This document shows, piece by piece, positions 1 through 6,728 of a DNA stretch of 13,203 bases. The DNA comes from Candidatus Magasanikiibacteriota bacterium (GTDB lineage Bacteria > Patescibacteriota > Patescibacteriia > Magasanikbacterales > UBA922). Numbering within the stretch: position 1 is the first letter of the stretch; every line of letters begins with the position of its first letter. A program made the translations under genes and the position numbers. The stretch lies in contig JAAZJX010000044.1 of the NCBI GenBank assembly GCA_012800155.1, positions 1 to 13,203 on the forward strand. The letters are read 5' to 3'. Below the pieces are notes generated by a model. The model made no database searches. It saw only the letters and a list, made by a program, of their open reading frames with translations, and was not told the DNA's origin.

Positions 1-1080
1 ATCACCCCAATTGTAAGCAGTGTCCCAAAGTGTAGATGAAGTATTAACAATTTGGTAAGCATTATTCCAATTGGTGTAGTTATCATTAACTAGATTAGCA
101 TTAGTATTCCAGTAAGTAGTGGAGGCAACAAGCGGAATAAAATAATTATTAGCTAATCCTAAAGTAAAAGTATGATTTGAACCAACTGAACTAATATCAA
201 ACAAAAGACCACCACTTGTGGAAGTAGAAAAAGTTTGAGTAGCATTAGTAAGTCCATTTAATGAGGAAATACCACTTCCACCACTAATTATTTCTTTCCA
301 AGTACCATAACCATTAGCATCTGTGGTAAGCACATAACCAGAAGTAGCTGAAGTACCAAGACGAAAAGCAGAAAAAGTTCCTGTAGCAAAATTATTTAAA
401 CCAGTAAAAGTATTATTAGCATTCAATCTAACTAAATTTGCAGTATCTGATAATTGAGTTGAAGATAAACCAGAAATTGTACCAGAAATATTTAAATTAG
501 TAATATCTGCTTGAGTGATAGTACTAGTACTAATTGTAGTAGTAGTAAAATTAAAACTTCCATCACTTGCTGAAACTGGTATGTATGTAGAAGATGAAAC
601 AGTAGCTGTACCTACACCATCTAAATATTTAGCATTATAAGCATAAGGAATAGCAGTAATTTGTCTACGAGGCAATAAAATTTCTCCATTAACTGTTACT
701 TCTAAATATATATTAGAATTATTTTTAAAAATTATTGGATCCAAAGCATTTGTACCACTACCACCAAGATCAATAGAAAAAATTCCATTAGTTGGAGTAA
801 CATTAATCGTTGTAGGTGAAGCAAGAGTCCCACCAGCAGTATATAATTTGGTTGTACAAGAAGCATCGCTACATAAAATAAATTGAATATTTTGTGTAGT
901 AGTAACTGCTGAACCATTATTTAATAATTTACCTTGATAAGTAATAATATTTGGTGGATTTGCTGCTACAGAAACTTGATTGATAAAATAAAAAATAGTA
1001 AAAAATAAAACAAAAAATATTCCGATTACCAAAAATTTGGCACGGTTTTGTCCTTCTTGTTTTTTTCTAATAAAATTCAT
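1..1080 (-). CDS. Fibre-like surface protein, N-terminal membrane anchor (3' end outside window)
   Basis: The first 360 codons are open from ATG at 1080 to the window edge, so the protein is C-terminally truncated here. A basic start (MNFIRKKQEGQNRAK) precedes one hydrophobic segment at about residues 16-35, which looks like a signal anchor. Next come a YQG motif (ITYQGKLL, 46-53) and a beta-rich head ending in PRRQITAIPYAYNA (137-150); both kinds of motif are common at the start of long bacterial surface and phage-tail-like fibre proteins. From about residue 160 the sequence is Ser/Thr/Asn-rich with fibre-like phrases such as NNTFTGLNNFATGTF (222-236) and TSGYVLTTDANGYGTW (246-261). WDTAYNWGD at 352-360 resembles the W-x2-AY-xWG units of repetitive fibres. 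It is an exported, membrane-tethered, probably adhesive protein. The specific ligand cannot be read. It lies 109 bp downstream of the surface operon on the same strand but has its own promoter. Confidence 0.85.
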   Translation of the reverse strand, partial: MNFIRKKQEGQNRAKFLVIGIFFVLFFTIFYFINQVSVAANPPNIITYQGKLLNNGSAVTTTQNIQFILCSDASCTTKLYTAGGTLASPTTINVTPTNGIFSIDLGGSGTNALDPIIFKNNSNIYLEVTVNGEILLPRRQITAIPYAYNAKYLDGVGTATVSSSTYIPVSASDGSFNFTTTTISTSTITQADITNLNISGTISGLSSTQLSDTANLVRLNANNTFTGLNNFATGTFSAFRLGTSATSGYVLTTDANGYGTWKEIISGGSGISSLNGLTNATQTFSTSTSGGLLFDISSVGSNHTFTLGLANNYFIPLVASTTYWNTNANLVNDNYTNWNNAYQIVNTSSTLWDTAYNWGD

Positions 1081-1096
1081 AAATTATCTGTAACCA

Positions 1097-1105
1097 ATTA
1101 TAACA
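1097..1105 (-). promoter_or_regulatory. Extended -10 promoter of the fibre-like gene
   Basis: Read on the minus strand this is TGT-TATAAT, a perfect extended -10 element. No good -35 lies 16-18 bp upstream, which extended -10 promoters tolerate. A start about 7 nt downstream (near 1090) would leave a leader of only about 10 nt before the ATG at 1080, with no Shine-Dalgarno sequence. Confidence 0.6.
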
Positions 1106-1189
1106 TTTTTTTGTTCAATTTTCACTAAAAACTGGGGATAAATATTATTTAAAAAAATAAATTATTTTTATAAAATTTAAAAAACAAAA

Positions 1190-4100
1190 TTATTTTTTAT
1201 TTTTGTCAGAATTTTTAGAATTTTTTTTCAAATTTACATCTATAGCAATAGTATCTGCTTCTTTATTAGTAAGATCAACTTCATTTGTCTTATGTAAATC
1301 ATAATCAGGATGTTCTATAGTAACATAATATTTATTATCACCTGCCAAAAAATAATAGCGTCCTTTACGATCAGTAACTTGAAAACTAACTAATTTATTC
1401 CATTTAGCATCAAACAAACGAGCCACAGCTCTAGCAACTGGTTTTTTATTTTTGGAATCATAAACAATTCCCCAACCTTTTGGCTTAATAGGTTTTGCCA
1501 AACGACGAAAAAATAAGAAAAAGATAATATGAATAAATAAAAGCACCCAAATATACCAAACTGGTGAAATATAAAGAGAAATCAAAGTAATAATAAAACC
1601 TAAAATAGATATTACAGATTGCAAAACTCTCCCAATTTTTTGCCATACTAAGCGTTTTGGTTTTTTTGTTTTTTCACCTACTACATCAAGAGGAATATTA
1701 ACAGTAATAGTTGAATCATCTTCTTTTACTTCAATAATTTCTCCATGATAAATATCTGGTCTACGACCATCACTTTTATAACCTAACAAAAGATTAGAAG
1801 GAAAAGAAAAATTAGCTTTTTGTACTTCAATTTTATATTTTCCTGGCTCTACTACAAAAGCATAGCGTCCTTCTTTATCAGTTACTTTAGTTTGTACTAC
1901 TTTATTGCTTTCTGCATCTAACAAACGAACTACTGCCAAATCTACTGGTAATTTACTAAGTGCATTATAAACCTGACCCCACTTTTCTCTCTTACGATAG
2001 CCTAAAAGTAATAACGGTTGTAAAAATAATAATCGTAAGAAAGGTAATAAATTACTAAAAGAAATAAATGAAAAAGTAGAAACAGCCACCACACCAGTAG
2101 TTACTGGAGCTACCACTCTTCTACTAATTTTTTCTACTTCTGGATTATCTACTACATCACTTACAACTTGTCCAGTTTTAGCTCCCAATTCTCCAACTTT
2201 AGCTACTAAATTTTGCGTTACATTAGAAATATTTTCTGTTAAACTAGCATTAGGATCAATTACTTCTTCTAATTTTTTTACTTTTTTTATTAAATTTACA
2301 TCAGTATTTACTATATTATTATTTATCACAAAAAGGGGAGCTAAACGATCATTATATTCTTCCTTAGTAATCTGTAAATAATATTCACCATTAGGTACCA
2401 TCCAACCAAAAAATCCTGTATTATCAGTAATAAAATTATTCTTTTGTCCAAATTCTTCTAAATTAAAAACATTTTTATTTTTATCTAATAAAACAATCTT
2501 AGCGCCAGACAAAAGCATTTTATCTTCACCAAAAATTTTACCAAAAGGCAAAGAATTTAATTTAAAATTAAAAATATCTTTACCAATTTCTTCACCATAA
2601 TCAATTTCTAAATAAGCATCAACCTGACCTGTCAAAGGAAAAGACAAATTGGTATAATAAGTTTTTTGATTTTCATCAAAAATAAATTGATAATTAGCTT
2701 GTAAAATTTTTAATGATAATTTTTTAACTTCTGCTTCAAATGTGTCTTGCTTTAAACCAATCAGCAAACCAAAATTAGATAAACCACTAACTATATTATT
2801 TTTTGCAGTTAGTTTTATTTTTTTATTGCCCACTAAAAAAATTAAATCCGTAATATCTATTTTTTTAATATTAGAAGAAAAACTATCTGCTGGAGGTTGA
2901 TCAATTTCTTGTTCCACACAACCACTAAATCCTTTACAATCACTATCCTCACAATCAATAAAACCATCACCATCATTATCCAACCCATCATTACAAATTT
3001 CTATTTGCGCACCTTCTTGCTGACAAACACTTGTTTTTGAACAAACTGGATCATTACAACAACCTGGTAAACTACAATTATCTGCACAGTTTGGTGGAAC
3101 ATAAATTAATTGACCATTTCTCCACACACCAGAACTATATTCACCAACATTATTATAAGAAAAAATGGTGTAATAATAATTAGTATTTACCACTATATTA
3201 TTATCTACAAAACTATTACCACTACCTTCATAAACTAAAATTCCCTCATTAGGATTTGTAGAAAAACTACCAATTTTTCTTAAAATTTTTACTCCTGTAA
3301 AATTAGAAACACTAGGATTTGTCCAAGTTAAACTTATAGAATTAGTAAGTACTTCTAAATTAAAATTACTTACTGGCGGAACTACAGGAGTAGCAATTAA
3401 ACTATTAACTGAAACTCCTGAACTAAAATTTCCCGAAGTATCATAAGAAAAAACCGTATAATAATAATTAGTATTTTTCAAAACATTATTATCTACAAAA
3501 CTATTACCACTACCTTCATAAACTAAAATTCCCTCATTAGGATTTGTAGAAAAACTACCAATTTTTCTTAAAATTTTTACTCCCTTAAAATCAAAATTAT
3601 TGCCAATCAACAATGGATTATCCCAAACTAATTTAAATCCAGAATTATTAACAATACTTATATTTAAATTACTAACATTAGAAGGAGGAAGATCATCTTT
3701 CAAAGTAGTAAAAGTTTGATTAGTACTACTAGCCTGATTACCTAATTGATCGGTTGCGATCACTTGAAAATTATAAAGAGTATTTGGTAATAAACCTAAC
3801 AAAGGTAAATTATGATTCAAAACAAAATTACTATCTAAAGCTGAACTACCATAAGAACCAGTTAAACCATATAATACTTGACTGCTTGCTAATTCATTTG
3901 TATTCCAAGTCAACAAAGCAGAATCAACTCCAGGAACAACCACAATATTTGAAATTATTGGTGGACTATCATCTTGATCCAAAGTTTGAAAAGTACCAAG
4001 ATATACAGTTTCTTGATTTATATTATCTTTAGCAACAATTCTAAAACCATAAATACTATTTTTAGATAAACCTAATAAAGTTTTACTATATTGATTATTT

Positions 4101-5227
4101 TGATTAATGGTTATTGATTCTGCCAATCCATAAACACTATTCAAACCATATTCAAAAGTAAGACTACTTACTTGTTGATCATCAGAAACTACCCAATTTA
4201 TCAAAGCACTAAAATAAGAAGTTGAAGTAACTACATTTGAAAAAACTGGTGGCTGATCTATAAAAATTGCACTAGTAGTAAAATCACCAGTATAAATAGC
4301 TGCATTATTTGAAGAATCAATAACTGTAATTTTATAAATATATTTTGTATCAGCTGTCAAACCACTTATATTTACTTTATACTCATCATTTCCTAAATTA
4401 CTAACAGGAATATTTTGATCATACCCAGTCAAACCATATTCAAAAATAACTGAAGTTACTAATACATTATCTGTGGCTTTCCATTTTATTTCTGCGTTAG
4501 TTTGATTTACATTAGTAACAACTGAATCAATTACTGGACTAGTCGTATCTCCACTTTTATTATGTACTAATAATCCATTAGCAAAATAATTATTATATTT
4601 TTCAATATTAATTAAATTATAAGTTTGAATTTCACCAAATTTTTCTTCAATAGAAAAAATTTCTATTGCTTGACCCCAAGAATTTAATAAATGATCACCA
4701 ATTTTTAATTGTTGAGGTAACCAATTATGTCTACTCAAAGTCATATTTGGATCAATCGCTACCCAACCAGATTCTATTGTCCAAAAAGGATGTTCTGAAG
4801 TAACATAAATATTTTCATTTATTAAATAATTATCATCATGCGGACCTGACCAAACACCCCCAACCGTAGTTGTAGTTAATTTATTTGAAACAAAATCATA
4901 AGACAAAATTAAATCACCAGAAACAATTTCTTCAATATTTTTTTCTTTTCCATCAGCCATTAAAATTTTGGTTCCAGCAGCAAAACAATTTGTTGCTTCT
5001 ATTTTACAAACACTACTACAACCATCACCGTCATTAAGATTACCATCATCACATTCTTCACTGCCTTCTTTAATACCATTACCACAAATTGCTGGTACAG
5101 AAAAAATTACTTCCAAATCATCTGCCAAAACATTTTGCTGGGTTTTAAATCCAGAAAATAAAAATAAGCTTACTAGAAAAAATAAGAAAAAATATTTTAA
5201 AAATCTAAATTTATTTTTTTCTACCAT
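1190..5227 (-). CDS. Large multidomain surface protein: DUF4215-like, Hint, FN3 repeats, Cys-rich Ca-binding-like, carboxypeptidase-regulatory-like domains, TM segments
   Basis: This 1345-residue exported protein has an N-terminal hydrophobic segment (about 11-26, with VLA-DD at 33-37 as a possible cleavage site). A DUF4215-like Cys repeat follows (48-77; CGNGIKEG, CDDGN, GDGC). A Hint domain spans C81 to H222-N223. Five FN3-like beta-sandwiches cover about 228-710; the last two share 33 identical residues (549-581 and 645-677). A Cys-rich stretch (714-770) contains the acidic CNDGLDNDGDGFIDC motif, probably calcium binding. Three carboxypeptidase-regulatory-like domains lie at about 895-979, 1083-1182 and 1252-1332, and hydrophobic segments at about 1041-1076 and 1204-1240. 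The tail is Lys-rich. The start overlaps the upstream DUF916-like gene by 17 bp, so translation is probably coupled; ATG 5227 is the only start before the signal segment. It is the last gene of the operon. Domain identities come from motifs read by eye; the overall role (adhesion, surface coat) is inferred. Confidence 0.9.
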   Translation of the reverse strand: MVEKNKFRFLKYFFLFFLVSLFLFSGFKTQQNVLADDLEVIFSVPAICGNGIKEGSEECDDGNLNDGDGCSSVCKIEATNCFAAGTKILMADGKEKNIEEIVSGDLILSYDFVSNKLTTTTVGGVWSGPHDDNYLINENIYVTSEHPFWTIESGWVAIDPNMTLSRHNWLPQQLKIGDHLLNSWGQAIEIFSIEEKFGEIQTYNLINIEKYNNYFANGLLVHNKSGDTTSPVIDSVVTNVNQTNAEIKWKATDNVLVTSVIFEYGLTGYDQNIPVSNLGNDEYKVNISGLTADTKYIYKITVIDSSNNAAIYTGDFTTSAIFIDQPPVFSNVVTSTSYFSALINWVVSDDQQVSSLTFEYGLNSVYGLAESITINQNNQYSKTLLGLSKNSIYGFRIVAKDNINQETVYLGTFQTLDQDDSPPIISNIVVVPGVDSALLTWNTNELASSQVLYGLTGSYGSSALDSNFVLNHNLPLLGLLPNTLYNFQVIATDQLGNQASSTNQTFTTLKDDLPPSNVSNLNISIVNNSGFKLVWDNPLLIGNNFDFKGVKILRKIGSFSTNPNEGILVYEGSGNSFVDNNVLKNTNYYYTVFSYDTSGNFSSGVSVNSLIATPVVPPVSNFNLEVLTNSISLTWTNPSVSNFTGVKILRKIGSFSTNPNEGILVYEGSGNSFVDNNIVVNTNYYYTIFSYNNVGEYSSGVWRNGQLIYVPPNCADNCSLPGCCNDPVCSKTSVCQQEGAQIEICNDGLDNDGDGFIDCEDSDCKGFSGCVEQEIDQPPADSFSSNIKKIDITDLIFLVGNKKIKLTAKNNIVSGLSNFGLLIGLKQDTFEAEVKKLSLKILQANYQFIFDENQKTYYTNLSFPLTGQVDAYLEIDYGEEIGKDIFNFKLNSLPFGKIFGEDKMLLSGAKIVLLDKNKNVFNLEEFGQKNNFITDNTGFFGWMVPNGEYYLQITKEEYNDRLAPLFVINNNIVNTDVNLIKKVKKLEEVIDPNASLTENISNVTQNLVAKVGELGAKTGQVVSDVVDNPEVEKISRRVVAPVTTGVVAVSTFSFISFSNLLPFLRLLFLQPLLLLGYRKREKWGQVYNALSKLPVDLAVVRLLDAESNKVVQTKVTDKEGRYAFVVEPGKYKIEVQKANFSFPSNLLLGYKSDGRRPDIYHGEIIEVKEDDSTITVNIPLDVVGEKTKKPKRLVWQKIGRVLQSVISILGFIITLISLYISPVWYIWVLLFIHIIFFLFFRRLAKPIKPKGWGIVYDSKNKKPVARAVARLFDAKWNKLVSFQVTDRKGRYYFLAGDNKYYVTIEHPDYDLHKTNEVDLTNKEADTIAIDVNLKKNSKNSDKNKK
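3197..3295 (-). repeat. 99-bp perfect direct repeat, copy in FN3 unit 5
   Basis: These 99 bases are identical to 3485-3583 by direct comparison. They encode 33 residues starting GVKILRK and ending SFVDNN (645-677). The copies are 288 bp (96 codons) apart, the size of one FN3 unit. Flanking bases diverge at once on the 3297 side and quickly on the other. Confidence 0.95.
3485..3583 (-). repeat. 99-bp perfect direct repeat, copy in FN3 unit 4
   Basis: This is the partner of 3197-3295 and encodes residues 549-581. Silent sites are identical too, while the rest of the two FN3 units shares only scattered residues. This points to a recent duplication or gene conversion rather than protein-level constraint alone. 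Confidence 0.95.
4559..4987 (-). other. Hint (intein-like / BIL-type) domain inside the large surface protein
   Basis: This segment encodes residues 81-223 of the 1345-residue protein. Seen directly: an N-terminal Cys in CFAAGTKILMADG (block A), a TxxH block B motif at T143-S-E-H146 followed by P, and the C-terminal block ending YFANGLLVHN with H222-N223. The length of 143 residues leaves no room for a homing endonuclease. The residue after the terminal Asn is Lys224, not Cys, Ser or Thr, so classical splicing is not expected. Bacterial intein-like domains of this type are known to cleave at one or both ends. Confidence 0.85.
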
Positions 5228-6092
5228 AATATCTATTTTTTACAACTACTATAATTGCTAAAAAAAGTAGAATTAAAAATACAACTAATACTAACCAAAA
5301 CCACCATGGTAAATATAAAAAATTAACTGTTTGAGAAACGGTTTGTTTCGTCAAACCATAATTTATCAAAATTTCTGCCTGATAAAGCGTTGGCCAAGAA
5401 ATAATTACTGGTGAAATAAATTCTAAACTTCTCTCAGTTTGAGGCAATAAATTATTTCCTAAATAAATAGATTTTTCTTCTTTTATTTCCCCACGCCAAT
5501 TTTTTATTTTTAATAAACCTGTTAAAGGAAAATCTACATTTCCTTTATTTTTAATTTGTAAAATAAAATTCCAATGATCTTTATCAAGATTATTTTTTTG
5601 CCAATTTAAAATTTGTAAATCTTCACGAGCTTCTCCTGAAACTTGTAAAGATAATAAAGAAACTACTTGTCCACTTAAACCAATTGAATTAGAACCAGCA
5701 TTTACTTCTTGAACAACTAAACCTAAATAATAATTTCCTGAAACAACATTTTGAGGAACATTAATATTAAAACTTACTTTTTTTTCTTCATTTTGATCTA
5801 ATTTTATATTTGAAAATTCTGGTTTTACCCAAGCTTCAGCTAAATTTATTTTTTCACGAAAAATTGGCACTCCTTCATTATTTTGTTCTACTCCTAAAAC
5901 TAATAATTTATATTTTTTTTGAATATTTTCATTATTTTTTAATTCTAAAAAAACTGTTTTATTTTCACCAGCTGAAACAGTAATGACTTGTCGTATAGGA
6001 GAAATAGAAATTGCTTGAGCTGATAAAGGTAATAAAAAAAATCCAATAATAAAGAATATTATTAAAAATAAATTTTTATTAAAACCAAACAT
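5211..6092 (-). CDS. DUF916-like (WxL-interacting-protein-like) secreted protein with C-terminal membrane anchor
   Basis: The protein has 293 residues. A signal peptide (hydrophobic about 8-22, then SAQA at 24-27) is followed by ISISPIRQVITVSAGENKTVFLELKN. That is the typical opening of DUF916/PapD-like immunoglobulin domains found in WxL-interacting proteins. A second beta-rich domain covers about 155-258, including FILQIKNKGNVDFPLTG. One strong membrane helix (about 263-284) and a basic tail (KNRYYGRKK) end the protein, so both domains should lie outside with the C-terminus in the cytoplasm. It starts 2 bp after the stop of the small secreted protein gene and overlaps the large surface gene by 17 bp, so all three are likely cotranslated. 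By analogy to WxL systems it may tether surface proteins to peptidoglycan or to each other. That role is inferred, and the DUF916 assignment rests on pattern rather than a profile search. Confidence 0.85.
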   Translation of the reverse strand: MFGFNKNLFLIIFFIIGFFLLPLSAQAISISPIRQVITVSAGENKTVFLELKNNENIQKKYKLLVLGVEQNNEGVPIFREKINLAEAWVKPEFSNIKLDQNEEKKVSFNINVPQNVVSGNYYLGLVVQEVNAGSNSIGLSGQVVSLLSLQVSGEAREDLQILNWQKNNLDKDHWNFILQIKNKGNVDFPLTGLLKIKNWRGEIKEEKSIYLGNNLLPQTERSLEFISPVIISWPTLYQAEILINYGLTKQTVSQTVNFLYLPWWFWLVLVVFLILLFLAIIVVVKNRYYGRKK

Positions 6093-6094
6093 AC

Positions 6095-6727
6095 TTAAAA
6101 ATTGCCTGACAAATTAAGTACAATATTTTGACTTTTATTACCATAAGTTGTAGTGCTAGTTCTAGAAGCTTTTACTGTCATAGTAAGTAAATCATTAACT
6201 ACGGGTACTGTTGAAGAAGCTAATACTCTTCCAGCAACAATAGATCGATCATTAACAAAAGCAGCATTTACTCCACTTATAGCAAAACCATATTCTTCAC
6301 TACCTGCTGTAACTTCACCATCTGTTACTGCAGTAATTGGCGATGGTCCAGCGCTATTTATAGAAAAAATATAACCAGTATTAGAATCACTAGAAATTGT
6401 AAAATTAGTTGAATCACTATTAACATTATTCACACTCAAACTTCCTAAATTTAAATTATTTTTACTAATTATTAAACTAAGTTTCCCTTTTTCCATTGCT
6501 TGAAAACCACCTAATATTTCATAAGTAGTACTAGTTATATTACCAGCCGACCATTCCCCAATACTATCCCAAAAACTATAATTAGTACTAGTACTAAAAA
6601 AACCACCAATAGTAAAACTATCTGCATAAATAGAATAATTGGTAGAACTCATTTCTGCTATTCCGATTAAAGGAAAACTCAAACTACCAATAAGTAAAGA
6701 TAAAATCATGAATAAATTTTTCATCAT
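6095..6727 (-). CDS. Small secreted beta-rich protein with three 19-residue-spaced STNY motifs
   Basis: The protein has 210 residues, with a signal peptide (MMKNLFMILSLLIGSL..., likely ending at GIA, 22-24) and no other membrane segment. Residues 27-75 carry three STxY motifs with tyrosines at 31, 50 and 69, exactly 19 residues apart, each in a short beta-like unit ending in a glycine-containing turn. The C-terminal domain (about 82-210) is Ser/Asn/Thr-rich beta sandwich in character and ends TYGNKSQNIVLNLSGNF, a final-strand pattern also seen in WxL-like surface proteins; the WxL tryptophan motifs themselves are absent. It starts 1 bp after the stop of the membrane ligase-like gene and ends 2 bp before the DUF916-like gene. 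ATG at 6727 or the next codon (6724) could be the start. The probable role is as a secreted surface subunit partnering the DUF916-like protein. No specific function is recognised. Confidence 0.85.
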   Translation of the reverse strand: MMKNLFMILSLLIGSLSFPLIGIAEMSSTNYSIYADSFTIGGFFSTSTNYSFWDSIGEWSAGNITSTTYEILGGFQAMEKGKLSLIISKNNLNLGSLSVNNVNSDSTNFTISSDSNTGYIFSINSAGPSPITAVTDGEVTAGSEEYGFAISGVNAAFVNDRSIVAGRVLASSTVPVVNDLLTMTVKASRTSTTTYGNKSQNIVLNLSGNF

Positions 6728-6728
6728 A

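Noticed and set aside
732..917. Minus-strand 61-codon open frame, Leu/Val-rich
   Set aside because: It lies out of frame inside the 1-1080 fibre-like gene, whose frame is open for 360 codons with a clear anchor and fibre motifs; the frame is a low-complexity shadow.
1106..1128. TTGAAC as a -35 box for the fibre-like gene
   Set aside because: It lies only about 10 bp from the TATAAT, too close for sigma70 spacing.
3754..4032. Plus-strand 92-codon frame
   Set aside because: Antisense shadow of the FN3 region; no recognisable domain and no promoter or start context.
4559..4987. A true splicing intein
   Set aside because: The residue after the terminal Asn is Lys, not Cys, Ser or Thr; there is no endonuclease domain and the flanking segments do not form one interrupted conserved protein.
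4968..5261. Plus-strand 97-codon frame rich in Ser/Pro/Leu
   Set aside because: Antisense to the signal, DUF4215-like and Hint-start coding region, which is clearly real.
6153..6374. Plus-strand 73-codon frame
   Set aside because: Antisense shadow of the small secreted protein gene.
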